A program made the position numbers and the translations under genes. Source: a virus. From it: 36,812 nucleotides of DNA. This document shows, in pieces, positions 17,701 through 24,858 of the stretch; positions within the stretch are counted from its first letter, which is position 1, and each line of letters opens with the position of its first letter. The stretch lies in the IMG/VR virus record IMGVR_UViG_3300035698_009921, positions 1 to 36,812 of that record. One strand, written 5' to 3'. Under the pieces are notes generated by a model. It ran no database searches. It was not told where the DNA came from and saw only the letters and a list, made by a program, of their open reading frames with translations.

Positions 17701-19329
17701 TGTTCTGGAAATGAGAATGGAATGGGAAGATTAACATATGTTACTGTAGGTGATGCTAGTAAGTTTTATGTAGGCGGGTGGGAAAAAGCAATAATTCCAA
17801 TATGGGATATGGTTCCTCCAGATGTTAGAGTTCCAGCATCTATTGAAACAAGTTTTATAGATACATGGTTTACTAATAATATTTACAATGGATTTTTAGG
17901 AGGACATACAATGAGTCCTGGAAATAAATGGTATAACTGGTCTTGTGATGGAACATGGGACGATGCTGGTTGTAATACAAGTAATCCAGATCCAGATGCA
18001 TTCGCATATTATGAATATATTATCGAAAAATCATATAATAATGATTCATTTTTTCATATTTGGATGTGGTGGGATATGGATGCTGGACGAAAATTGGGCG
18101 ATATTTATCATGAAACAAAAGAGAACAATGCTACAAACCGAGAAAGACTTAGAAAATATATGGCTGATAGATGGGGAGCAATACCTAATTTAATAATTGG
18201 AGAAGGCTTTGATAATAATGAAAATGATAATACTACTATACTAAATAGTTGGTATGATACTATACAAAATAGAACACCTTATACTATTATGCTTGGTGCA
18301 AGGAATGAAAAAAATACTTATGTAGAAATATGCACAAATTGTAATTATATTTCTTGGGAAACTCAGGGAGAATTTACACCGCTAACTTATTTAAGATTCA
18401 ATACATCACAGAGTTATTCAGAACCAACACGACCTGTATTTGAAGAAGATAGATACAGAATAGAATCTGGTACTGCCGATAAACCGATACATAATGCTAC
18501 TTATATGAGTCAGATTATGTGGTGGTTATCAATGAATGAAGGTGTGGGAGGAATCTTTTCATATTTAATTGATCAACTTAGTGGCGGTTCTTATACTAAT
18601 GAGAATGGATATCCTGCAGAATATCAAACAGTTATATCAGCATGGTCAGATTTTTGGAATAATAGAACCAATGATACAACAGAAAGATTCAGTGTTGAAA
18701 TGGCTTATTGTAATGAACTTTCAAATAATGCAACTACTTATTGTATGAATGATAGCATCAGAAGCATTTTTTATAATGAACTGAACACTACATTTACAAA
18801 TATAACTTTAACAGAAATGGGTAACATTACAGCATGGGATGTTATGAATAATAGTCAAATAGAATTAGGGTTTCAATCTGCAGGAGTATATGAATATACA
18901 GCTCCGTATGAAACTCAATGGGTATTCGATATAGTTTATGGAATATCACCAGTAGGTCTTAGTATTAATTTAAGTTTTGGACCAGCAGGAACGTCTATTT
19001 TTAGATACGAAACATGTGGGCCAGATTTTGAGAATGCATCAGCATTGCCAGAAGGACAAGACAATACTTATGGGATTGATTATGTTTGTAATAATGGAAC
19101 TGCAGGAGCAGGGGATATAGGCTTAAAATTAGCAGGAGCATCAAACACAAACTGGACAATATGGGCAAGCAATATCAGTGTAGATTCTAATCTCATAAAC
19201 TTAACAACAAGCTATCAGACAATATATTCACAACTCGCACAAGGATCATGCACATACTTCTGGTTTAAGGCAAACTGCAGTTATGTGAACCAAGGACCCG
19301 GAACTTATGAACAATATCAAATAAGCTAA
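14770..19329 (+). CDS. Giant signal-anchored protein with LamG-like, SGNH esterase and glycosidase-like domains
   Basis: This 1519-aa protein has an N-terminal hydrophobic anchor (about 7-24), then a module (about 28-198) shared with the protein at 27232 (IRF: FGKNMKITFQ, RYRIDSDVKCFNVKMFDP). A beta domain (about 205-420) leads to a Thr run (424-438), a LamG/concanavalin-like domain (about 445-655; GSYYFDGQNCF, GVDVVATWNRSLSAEEV) and a second Thr run (662-680). An SGNH hydrolase follows: GDSF with nucleophile Ser694, GVSGET, GAND with Asn755, and DTHRMHPN with probable His854. Residues about 1015-1330 look like a TIM-barrel glycosidase of DUF4038/apiosidase-like type (WGAIPNLIIGEGFD with Glu1145, ISWETQGEF with Glu1197). 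It probably deacylates and cuts surface polysaccharide. T-ending codons differ from its neighbours until about 19000. The glycosidase family is tentative. Confidence 0.7.
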   Translation: MVSNTTKVGSLVIVVFITFFSFQYFEQVRIDFRDTNTVFKVWEDTKFVKSGTEYVRLFDGSKLMRAKQRNNEFNIRDGKTIVNKYAEFKDGIEVEQRYVFNNIIDNIEQIPLSEQICIHNGKGKILEWLIDDIYYDGDTVDIISPFSFGKNMKITFQDGYYRAKVYQQISKDKIIVRYRIDSDVKCFNVKMFDPEDNINVIRVQNATAYSNTVGVSAKATFSQAIVENNLLVAISFCRNGDDADLPISATISGENWTNAFINYYKTLESFTDRRGLAVFYKIAGPDENETVSINWSFSDKRDCLMLQEFNTTIADYNFTFDTSVYNHSITSSVSSISTNTTGISTNNDSFILTVVGTRDESGNATWTNDISDNLYYFDSVGNRAINSGFGVDNVSSAKESVATYGTARLSNSGILVFSLIDEVTTTTTTTTTTTTTTTIVNALNLTTDLKECWDMDSLDCSWTGTRNMSPTGTPQPYLDTVTNKVGTGSYYFDGQNCFTFENDNALEGFKEVTVAYWTWKNYTDAEERYPYANQDNSANNRSLWTGFYQNKYLFGINNDWVQSSADAATKEWIHIVFTYNGTHRKIYQNSILNLTDVDTLGDLGTTLSNYSIGCRHKDNTLEKFFIGGVDVVATWNRSLSAEEVTSIYNSSFGQTCNEMTNTTTTTTTTTTTTTTTTTTTLGPTIETVACFGDSFTDGYSCIDRTNNYCTLLNMTANYTTYNYGVSGETTEDLQARTSDVLDKGYNITLIQVGANDIKLDAYIPLAQFYINLSNLTQELVDNGSDIYIATLTPCNKSDERPCSDENIVNLTHRNNIIRRISHEQQVGIVDWMEDVFHNAYNDSKICAADTHRMHPNENAHIEMNASMFDTLQLGIIPFDCDINPDDCWDYSATQTNLNQTTTIWYPYAEWNFTNPDWTGNAFDLEANATFDNGYTIHMFYDSGTSWLMRFMCNDTGIFNFTTSSSDNDLNLISGNVTCSGNENGMGRLTYVTVGDASKFYVGGWEKAIIPIWDMVPPDVRVPASIETSFIDTWFTNNIYNGFLGGHTMSPGNKWYNWSCDGTWDDAGCNTSNPDPDAFAYYEYIIEKSYNNDSFFHIWMWWDMDAGRKLGDIYHETKENNATNRERLRKYMADRWGAIPNLIIGEGFDNNENDNTTILNSWYDTIQNRTPYTIMLGARNEKNTYVEICTNCNYISWETQGEFTPLTYLRFNTSQSYSEPTRPVFEEDRYRIESGTADKPIHNATYMSQIMWWLSMNEGVGGIFSYLIDQLSGGSYTNENGYPAEYQTVISAWSDFWNNRTNDTTERFSVEMAYCNELSNNATTYCMNDSIRSIFYNELNTTFTNITLTEMGNITAWDVMNNSQIELGFQSAGVYEYTAPYETQWVFDIVYGISPVGLSINLSFGPAGTSIFRYETCGPDFENASALPEGQDNTYGIDYVCNNGTAGAGDIGLKLAGASNTNWTIWASNISVDSNLINLTTSYQTIYSQLAQGSCTYFWFKANCSYVNQGPGTYEQYQIS
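16039..16083 (+). repeat. Poly-Thr codon array 1
   Basis: Fifteen consecutive ACN codons, mainly alternating ACT/ACA, encode a Thr linker before the LamG-like domain. The in-frame triplet array can change length without breaking the gene. Confidence 0.85.
16753..16809 (+). repeat. Poly-Thr codon array 2
   Basis: Nineteen consecutive ACN codons (ACA/ACT/ACG mixtures) encode the linker between the LamG-like and SGNH domains. Probably an extended, possibly O-glycosylated spacer. Confidence 0.85.
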
Positions 19330-19330
19330 A

Positions 19331-19996
19331 ATGGCAACCGAAACAGATAGAGGAACAAACATCAGCGTGAAGCTGAAGATAGGAATAACAGAATCAACCA
19401 CAGTATCTGAAACAGTAGATCCACAACAGACACTAATAAGAGGATTATCTGAGACAATAACAATCAGCGATGCATTAACCAAACTCTACATAGGTTTGAG
19501 AGCAATAAGCGAATCTGTAATTGATTCAGATGCCCTGGCAAGAGTTGAAACATTAATCCGAACAATCGGAGAATCTGTGACAATTTCTGACAATATCGCA
19601 AAAGCTCAAACACTAATCCGAACAATGGCAGAATCAATAACTGTAGCAGACTTACTCGAATCATTAAAAGCATTTTTTGTAACAATTAGCGAAACGATAT
19701 CATTGACTGAATCAATAGATCGGGTTCAAACTTTAAACAGGGAACTAAGCGAAACCACAAGTGTGTCGGAATCATTATCTCAGCTTTCTACTCTTATAAG
19801 ATCATTGAGCGAATCGATAACAATATCTGAATCAGTTACAGGAGAAACTGTAGCAAATAAAGCATTAATTAGTGAGATCGTAGAGATCGCAGATTCGGTA
19901 GCGGTATTACTAAGGGCAGTTATTAAACCAACATTCAGAGCAATAGAAACAGATCCACAAGCAACAGCATCGATAACAACTCCCCGAACATCCTAA
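19331..19996 (+). CDS. Protein of seven 20-residue SE/SD repeats
   Basis: Starts one base after the preceding stop. Of 221 residues, about 34-173 consist of seven gapless 20-residue repeats with consensus TLIRxxxESxTISDxLxxxx, followed by a degenerate eighth. The alternating Leu/Ile and Ser/Glu/Asp pattern suggests a beta-solenoid or helical rod. Similar SISD-type repeats occur in archaeal surface proteins and some phage fibres. No signal peptide is present, so a virion fibre or shaft is more likely than a secreted protein. Function unknown. Confidence 0.6.
   Translation: MATETDRGTNISVKLKIGITESTTVSETVDPQQTLIRGLSETITISDALTKLYIGLRAISESVIDSDALARVETLIRTIGESVTISDNIAKAQTLIRTMAESITVADLLESLKAFFVTISETISLTESIDRVQTLNRELSETTSVSESLSQLSTLIRSLSESITISESVTGETVANKALISEIVEIADSVAVLLRAVIKPTFRAIETDPQATASITTPRTS
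19430..19849 (+). repeat. Seven diverged 60-bp coding repeats
   Basis: Exact 20-codon periodicity with no indels. The DNA copies have diverged, so this is selected protein structure rather than a recent expansion. Confidence 0.75.
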
Positions 19997-20030
19997 AGAT
20001 TAGATCCTAAACAAATCAAGACTCGAAACA

Positions 20031-20040
20031 TTTAAATATA
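20031..20040 (+). promoter_or_regulatory. Archaeal TATA box for the connector gene
   Basis: TTTAAATATA lies 33-42 bases before the ATG at 20073, with GGAGG in between. Confidence 0.6.
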
Positions 20041-20072
20041 ATTTACCCTAAAGAAGATGGAGGCAAAGAACC

Positions 20073-20972
20073 ATGGGAATAACAATAGTTGCGGACCAAC
20101 CCCCTGCAGCATCACCATACGACCAATGGAAGGTGTACAGGGCAACAACAGAAACAGGAACTTATAGCTTAATTACAACTCAAGCAATAACGGATTTAAC
20201 ATATTACGACCAGAACGGTGCCAGTACAAGTTGGTACAAAATAAGCTATTATGACGAGAGCGAATCAGCAGAATCAGGATTGTCAAGTGCAATCAAGGGA
20301 CTATCAACAACATACACAACAGTTCGAAAAATCGAATCATTTCTACAAAAATATACAACATCGGACTCTACTAACCCAGACATACAAGAAATGACAGATA
20401 TTATTAATAGAAAAGAAGACGAAATAGATTATGCAACAGGACATGCTTGGAGAGTAAGGTATTCAGGAACCCAATCAGGCCAAGACACAACAGCTAAATA
20501 TGAAACTTATGACTTTTATGGAGTACATGAAAAACATACAGGAACCCCTATTTATTTGAAACATAGAAAAATCTACGAATTAGATGCAGATGAAGGGGAT
20601 GCCCTCGGATTTTGGAACGGTGAAGAGTGGGAAAATTGGATAACATTAAGAACTGAAGGAAGAGCAAACGACTTCTGGTTCGACTACACCAGGGGAATCA
20701 TGTATGTAAAAGGCTACATCTGGAGCCAGAAACCACAAGCATTCAGAATCAAATATAGATATGGTGAAACATTTTTAAACCGAGACATTGAAGACATAGC
20801 AACAAAGCTGGTTGCAATCGATATGCTCACAGGAATGGACCCAAGAAGTATGATTGTGCAAGAAGGAAGTCCAGTAATGTCACACGCACAACGAGTAGAT
20901 ATCTGGACAAAAGAAATCGACACAAAACTAAACAGATACAAGGAATGGCAAGTGCCATCAATAGACTTTTAA
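20073..20972 (+). CDS. Head-tail connector (adaptor)-like protein with N-terminal FN3-like domain
   Basis: A 299-aa protein with ATGGAGG upstream of the ATG. Residues 8-78 look like a fibronectin-III domain (YDQWKVYRATTETGTY, LTYYDQNGASTSWYKISYYD, SGLSSAIKG). The rest has a connector-like pattern: a helical start (DIQEMTDIINRKEDEIDYATGHAWR), a central beta region and a C-terminal helical pair (DIEDIATKLVAIDMLTG, VDIWTKEIDTKLNRYKEW). Adaptor proteins of this type join the portal to the tail. Position after the head genes and before the tail terminator and tube supports the call. The exact connector family was not verified. Confidence 0.55.
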   Translation: MGITIVADQPPAASPYDQWKVYRATTETGTYSLITTQAITDLTYYDQNGASTSWYKISYYDESESAESGLSSAIKGLSTTYTTVRKIESFLQKYTTSDSTNPDIQEMTDIINRKEDEIDYATGHAWRVRYSGTQSGQDTTAKYETYDFYGVHEKHTGTPIYLKHRKIYELDADEGDALGFWNGEEWENWITLRTEGRANDFWFDYTRGIMYVKGYIWSQKPQAFRIKYRYGETFLNRDIEDIATKLVAIDMLTGMDPRSMIVQEGSPVMSHAQRVDIWTKEIDTKLNRYKEWQVPSIDF

Positions 20973-20988
20973 TATTCACTCAAACTTT

Positions 20989-21067
20989 ATGCCGAAGGGA
21001 AGGTTCAGTCCACACACCTCTTCCTCCCCCGAGGCATTACAATTAATACAAGTACCACAAGGAGGAA
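20989..21067 (+). promoter_or_regulatory. Structured 5' leader of the thermosome gene
   Basis: This stretch is GC-rich against an AT-rich background. ATGCC (20989-20993) pairs with GGCAT (21033-21037), enclosing GGGAAG/CTTCC. In a competing fold TTCCTCC (21021-21027) pairs perfectly over 7 bp with GGAGGAA (21061-21067), the ribosome binding site region. The two folds share bases, as expected for a translational switch or RNA thermometer. This is seen by eye only; no folding energy was computed. No convincing TATA box lies in the 101-base spacer. Confidence 0.4.
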
Positions 21068-21073
21068 ACAAAG

Positions 21074-22672
21074 ATGACACAAAATAATGTATTGCCAGAA
21101 GGCGCAACAAGAAACCAAGGAGCAAACGCTCAACAAGTAAACATAACCATTGCAAAAATGGTGGCTGGGATTGTCAAGACAACTCTCGGACCAAAGGGAA
21201 TGGACAAACTTCTCGTTGACAGTTTAGGAGACGTAACTGTAACAAATGACGGAGTAACAATTCTAAGAGAAATGACCATTGAGAATCCAGTCGCAAAGAT
21301 GATGGTAGAAATCGCTAAAACCCAAGAATTAGAGGTAGGCGATGGAACCACAACTGCAGTAGTATTGGCAGGAGAACTTCTGAGTAACGCTGAAGAATTA
21401 ATCAAGAAAAAGATTCATCCAACAGTCATAGCAAAAGGATATCAGATAGCATGCGACAAAGGAATAGATATCCTTAAAGAAATGGCAATCGATATCAAGA
21501 AGAAACCAGAATATGAAATAATTTTAAACCAGATAGCAATGACAGCAATGACAGGCAAGGGAGCAGAATCTGACCGAGAACACCTTGCGAAAGTAGTAGT
21601 TGATGCAATTCTTAAAGTAGCTGAAGGAGATAAGGTAGACCTTGACTCAATCATGGTAGAAAAGAAGACCGGAAACTCAGTAAAAAATACACAAGTCATA
21701 GAAGGAATCGTACTTGACAAGACAAAGATACATCCAAATATGCCAGACAGCGTAAAGGCCGCAAAGATTGCGATCATAGATTCAGGAATTGAAATAAAGA
21801 ATCTTGAAATGGATGCTAAGATTAACATTAATAGTCCTCAGCAAATGCAAGAATTCATGTTAAATGAAGCAAACGAGATAAAAGGAATGATTGACCAGGT
21901 CACAGCATCAGGAGCAAACGTCCTTATTTGTGGGAAAAACGTGGATGAATCAGCACAACACTTCCTAACAAAGCAAGGAATCTTCGCAATGCAAAGAATA
22001 TCTCGAGAAGATTTAAATCGGATAAGCAAAGCAACAGGAGCGAAGATCGTAACAAGTATAACCGACTTGACAGCTGAAGACTGTGGAAAAGCAGGAGAAG
22101 TCTCACAAGAATTTATAGGAGATTCAGATATGATTTTTATAAAAGAATGTGAAAACCCAAAAAGCATAACCATCATGGTAAGAGGCGCAACTGAACAAGT
22201 CACCTCAGAAGTGAAACGAGCATTGGAAGATGCAATGGGAGATATAGCGACTATGGTAAGACAACCAAATGCAGTTGGAGGAGCAGGCGCACCAGAGATG
22301 AAACTCAGTGAAGCACTTCAAGAATTCTCAAAACAACATAAAGGAAGAGAACAACTTGCGATTCAGGCATTCGCCAAAGCAATGGAAATCATCCCAGAGA
22401 CTCTGGCAGAGAATGCAGGACTGGACCCAATCGACATCATGGCTGAATTACAGTCAGATATGCTAACAGGCACAACTAAGTGGCCAGGCATTAATGTCTT
22501 CACAGGCAGAGTAATGGACAGCTGGAAAGAGGGAGTAATTGAACCATTAAGGGTCAAGACTCAAGCAATCAGTTCAGCCGCAGAAGTTGCAACAATGGTA
22601 TTGCGAATAGATGACGTAATCAGTATAATGCACAACCCAGACGAACTCAAAGCACAGAGAGCACAGATGTAA
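21074..22672 (+). CDS. Thermosome subunit (group II chaperonin)
   Basis: At 532 aa it is close to the usual archaeal thermosome length. Clear motifs are [12 protein letters not shown] (about 37-48), [22 protein letters not shown] with the catalytic Asp in GDGTT (about 94), and [12 protein letters not shown] (normally GGGAPE, so one Gly is Ala). The ALEDAMGD segment follows the family around the intermediate-domain Asp. The apical region, AGLDPIDIM and LRIDDVISI near the end are intact. The C-terminal Gly/Met tail of many thermosomes is missing (ends RAQM). It would form an ATP-driven double ring that folds proteins, here perhaps capsid, tail or giant surface proteins. Flanked by the connector and tail terminator genes, it is part of the virus region rather than a distant host locus. 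Confidence 0.92.
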   Translation: MTQNNVLPEGATRNQGANAQQVNITIAKMVAGIVKTTLGPKGMDKLLVDSLGDVTVTNDGVTILREMTIENPVAKMMVEIAKTQELEVGDGTTTAVVLAGELLSNAEELIKKKIHPTVIAKGYQIACDKGIDILKEMAIDIKKKPEYEIILNQIAMTAMTGKGAESDREHLAKVVVDAILKVAEGDKVDLDSIMVEKKTGNSVKNTQVIEGIVLDKTKIHPNMPDSVKAAKIAIIDSGIEIKNLEMDAKININSPQQMQEFMLNEANEIKGMIDQVTASGANVLICGKNVDESAQHFLTKQGIFAMQRISREDLNRISKATGAKIVTSITDLTAEDCGKAGEVSQEFIGDSDMIFIKECENPKSITIMVRGATEQVTSEVKRALEDAMGDIATMVRQPNAVGGAGAPEMKLSEALQEFSKQHKGREQLAIQAFAKAMEIIPETLAENAGLDPIDIMAELQSDMLTGTTKWPGINVFTGRVMDSWKEGVIEPLRVKTQAISSAAEVATMVLRIDDVISIMHNPDELKAQRAQM

Positions 22673-22707
22673 GATAATCACGAATACTGCACAGAACAGA
22701 AGAAATC

Positions 22708-22740
22708 GGCTGAGGGGATTCCCAATGAAGCCTTTATTTT
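22708..22740 (+). terminator. Hairpin plus T-rich tract after the thermosome gene
   Basis: GGCT (22708-22711) pairs with AGCC (22729-22732), enclosing GGG/CCC, followed by TTTATTTT. This terminator lies 36 bases after the thermosome stop. Confidence 0.5.
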
Positions 22741-22750
22741 AATTTAAACG

Positions 22751-22765
22751 AAATATTTAAATATT
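22751..22765 (+). promoter_or_regulatory. Archaeal TATA box for the tail unit
   Basis: AAATATTTAAATATT lies right after the thermosome terminator and about 116-130 bases upstream of the apparent start at 22881. A 24-codon frame (22796-22870) begins near the expected start site but has no ribosome binding site; I do not call it a gene. Confidence 0.6.
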
Positions 22766-22880
22766 CCATTGTTCATAATCAATATTAAATAATAAATGCT
22801 AATAAGAACAAGTATTCTTTTCAGGAGCACAAGCAGACACGAACCAGGCATTGCAAATGTATGTAAGTAGGTGAAACAAA

Positions 22881-23312
22881 ATCGTTGATGCAATAACTAC
22901 AGCCAAAACTTTAATTACAGCTAATTGGACACCTGCAAACACAGACAGTATGACTCCAGTAATCGATTTAATTATTAACCGAAAACTTATCGATATGGGA
23001 AACAGTGACTACGTTCTAATTTATGATATGGATGAGCAAATACAGCCATTCGGAATAGGAGCACAAGATTGGGCTCATGAGGACATAGTATCAATCGACA
23101 TCAGGACCACATACAAACGTGCAGCAATGACTGACATAAGAGCACATTTAATAAAAATGAAGGATGAAATATATAGGATCCTAAAAGCAAAAGTCGTAGA
23201 TCCAGATTCAGACTTCCAACTTGCCATTCTAAAACACAAAAAAGACTTATCTGACAAGAACATAGGACTTGGAAGAATGGTCATAGATGTAAGTTTTAAG
23301 AAATGGTGTTAA
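22881..23312 (+). CDS. Probable tail terminator/neck protein, start codon not canonical
   Basis: The first in-frame ATG is at 22950, but the frame reads sensibly 23 codons further up (IVDAITTAKTLITANW...TPANTDSM) back to an ATC at 22881 placed six bases after AGGTGA, where ATG would be expected. Stop at 22872-22874 limits it. From 22881 the product is 143 aa; from 22950 it is 120 aa. The pattern of an N-terminal helix, beta strands (YVLIYDMDEQIQPFG, EDIVSIDIRTTY), a helix and a final strand (GRMVIDVSFKKW) fits phage tail terminator proteins, which cap the tail tube at the neck. The tail tube gene comes next but one, which supports this. Confidence 0.5.
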   Translation: MVDAITTAKTLITANWTPANTDSMTPVIDLIINRKLIDMGNSDYVLIYDMDEQIQPFGIGAQDWAHEDIVSIDIRTTYKRAAMTDIRAHLIKMKDEIYRILKAKVVDPDSDFQLAILKHKKDLSDKNIGLGRMVIDVSFKKWC

Positions 23313-23331
23313 ACGCAAAGAGGCGATACAA

Positions 23332-23478
23332 ATGAATAAAACACAAATGATAGCAAAAATCAAACAAACCACTAGCTTGGTAGAATTTTATAAATTAAAA
23401 GAAAATATCCTTGTAATCTTAGAGCCAGCTGGAGAACCAGCAAAGCCAAGTAAAGTCAAGGACAAGGAGGAAATCTAA
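23332..23478 (+). CDS. Small hypothetical protein
   Basis: A 48-aa frame starting at ATG 23332 after AGAGGCGATACAA; a helical N-terminus (MIAKIKQTTSLVEFYKLKE) is followed by a Pro/Lys/Glu-rich end. Its last codons contain AAGGAGG, the binding site of the tail tube gene, which begins one base after its stop. The tight fit supports a real small gene. Function unknown. Confidence 0.5.
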   Translation: MNKTQMIAKIKQTTSLVEFYKLKENILVILEPAGEPAKPSKVKDKEEI

Positions 23479-23479
23479 A

Positions 23480-24430
23480 ATGACATGCCCAGCAACAGTA
23501 TCATGGTTAGGCTACGGATGGGAAACCACATTCGGAACAGTTTCCACATCAATGAATAAAGCATTCGGTCATGGTGTTAAAATCAGCAATCTGAACCGAA
23601 AAAACAACATCGAAAAAGTGTATCAATCAGGAAGCAAAAATGCACAAGTCCTTCAAGAGAAAAGATACGAAGGATCCTTGACAGCAGAATTCGTACTTGC
23701 AAACCCTTGGTTCTATCATGGAGTCCTTGGAGCAGTGACAGACTCAGCTACGTCGTCACCATTCACACATACATTCTCCGAAGCTGACGATTTAACAAGT
23801 ATATCTCTTGCAAACAATATACAAACAGCAGCAGTAAGACAAGCTCAATTATTGGGTGGAGTTTTTAATTCTGTGACGATATCATCAGCAATAAACGAAC
23901 TGGTAAAAGTTAGAGCAGATATACCATTCGCAAATGAAACATTCTCAACATCAACATCCAGTAAAATAACAGAATCATACGACCTTTATTCATTTGCACA
24001 TGGAACACTTGAATTGCCAGACGGAAGTACACTTGCACAAGTTCAAAACTTCGAAACAACAATAAACAACAATGCAGAAATGATATATGGACAAGGAAGT
24101 AGAATCGCACAATGTGCAGTAAGCAAACAAAGAGATTATTCAGGAAGTATCACTATGGCACTATCGGCATCAGCTGACTTATTAGAGAAATGTTATGGTG
24201 CATCAACAGGGCCAGCAGACACTGTAGCAGAAAGTGCAGACTTAGTTCTGACATTTACAAATGGCTCAACAGGAACATTATCAAGAAGTATCACATCAAC
24301 ATACACAGGAGTAAAAATAGACGAAGATAGTATGCCACAAGACCCAAGTCAAGTAATCATGGAAGACGTATCAATCATGATGCGAAGTTTATCAGTAGCA
24401 GCAATCGACTCAACAGAAACAGCAGTCTAA
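23480..24430 (+). CDS. Major tail tube protein
   Basis: A 316-aa beta-rich protein placed between the tail terminator and the tail assembly chaperone, the canonical tube position. The pattern WLGYGWETTFGTVSTSMNKA, then EKRYEGSLTAEFVLANPWF and a long Thr/Ser-rich beta region fits tail tube proteins of archaeal and bacterial siphoviruses or myoviruses. No sheath gene is seen beside it, so a flexible non-contractile tail is likely. Strong ribosome binding site (AAGGAGGAAATCTAA). Confidence 0.7.
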   Translation: MTCPATVSWLGYGWETTFGTVSTSMNKAFGHGVKISNLNRKNNIEKVYQSGSKNAQVLQEKRYEGSLTAEFVLANPWFYHGVLGAVTDSATSSPFTHTFSEADDLTSISLANNIQTAAVRQAQLLGGVFNSVTISSAINELVKVRADIPFANETFSTSTSSKITESYDLYSFAHGTLELPDGSTLAQVQNFETTINNNAEMIYGQGSRIAQCAVSKQRDYSGSITMALSASADLLEKCYGASTGPADTVAESADLVLTFTNGSTGTLSRSITSTYTGVKIDEDSMPQDPSQVIMEDVSIMMRSLSVAAIDSTETAV

Positions 24431-24444
24431 ATAGGAGGAATAAA

Positions 24445-24858
24445 ATGACAGATGTACAAGTAACACAACCACAACAAGAAGAAACCCCAGAACCGGTCTA
24501 TATCGAAAAGACAATAGATATCGTAAAAGCAGGGAAACCACGAAAGGTAAGAGTAAGAGAAATCCCAATAGATTGGGAAGGAAAAGAAGAAATTGTAGTT
24601 ATCAAGAAAATGTCATTCGGAGAACGTGCAAAATTCTCAGATAAATTCTTAAAAATCGAAATGGAAGGAGACAAACCAAAGACAGGCATTGACATGGGAT
24701 TAATGCAAATCGAGTCACTGTTGGCAGGAATCCACGAAGCACCATTCGAGATAACCAGAGACTATATCGAATATGAACTTGATGGACAAATAGGAGAACA
24801 ACTACATAAAGAAGTTGAAGCACTCAACAAATTAACAGGTGCTCAAAAAAAAAAGTAA
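24445..24858 (+). CDS. Tail assembly chaperone, short form (gpG-like)
   Basis: A 137-aa acidic protein between tube and tape measure, behind ATAGGAGGAATAAA. A disordered Gln/Glu/Pro-rich start is followed by a small alpha/beta domain (VRVREIPIDWEGKEEIVVIKK, EIEMEGDKPK-type region and ESLLAGIHEAPFEITRDYI). It ends at TAA 24856-24858, directly after a run of ten A. In siphoviruses this short product and its frameshifted extension coat the tape measure protein during tail assembly. Confidence 0.7.
   Translation: MTDVQVTQPQQEETPEPVYIEKTIDIVKAGKPRKVRVREIPIDWEGKEEIVVIKKMSFGERAKFSDKFLKIEMEGDKPKTGIDMGLMQIESLLAGIHEAPFEITRDYIEYELDGQIGEQLHKEVEALNKLTGAQKKK

Noticed and set aside
19430-19849. Regular 60-bp repeats that could suggest a CRISPR-like array
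   Set aside because: Repeats are diverged, contiguous without spacers and in frame with a gene; they are protein repeats.
21000-21015. GGTTCAGTCC resembling a tRNA T-arm, hinting at a tRNA fragment or att site
   Set aside because: No matching acceptor, anticodon or D-arm sequence around it, and the T-loop does not fit TTCRANN.
22796-22870. 24-codon frame between the tail-unit promoter and the tail terminator gene
   Set aside because: No ribosome binding site, no recognisable composition, and very short; most likely leader sequence.
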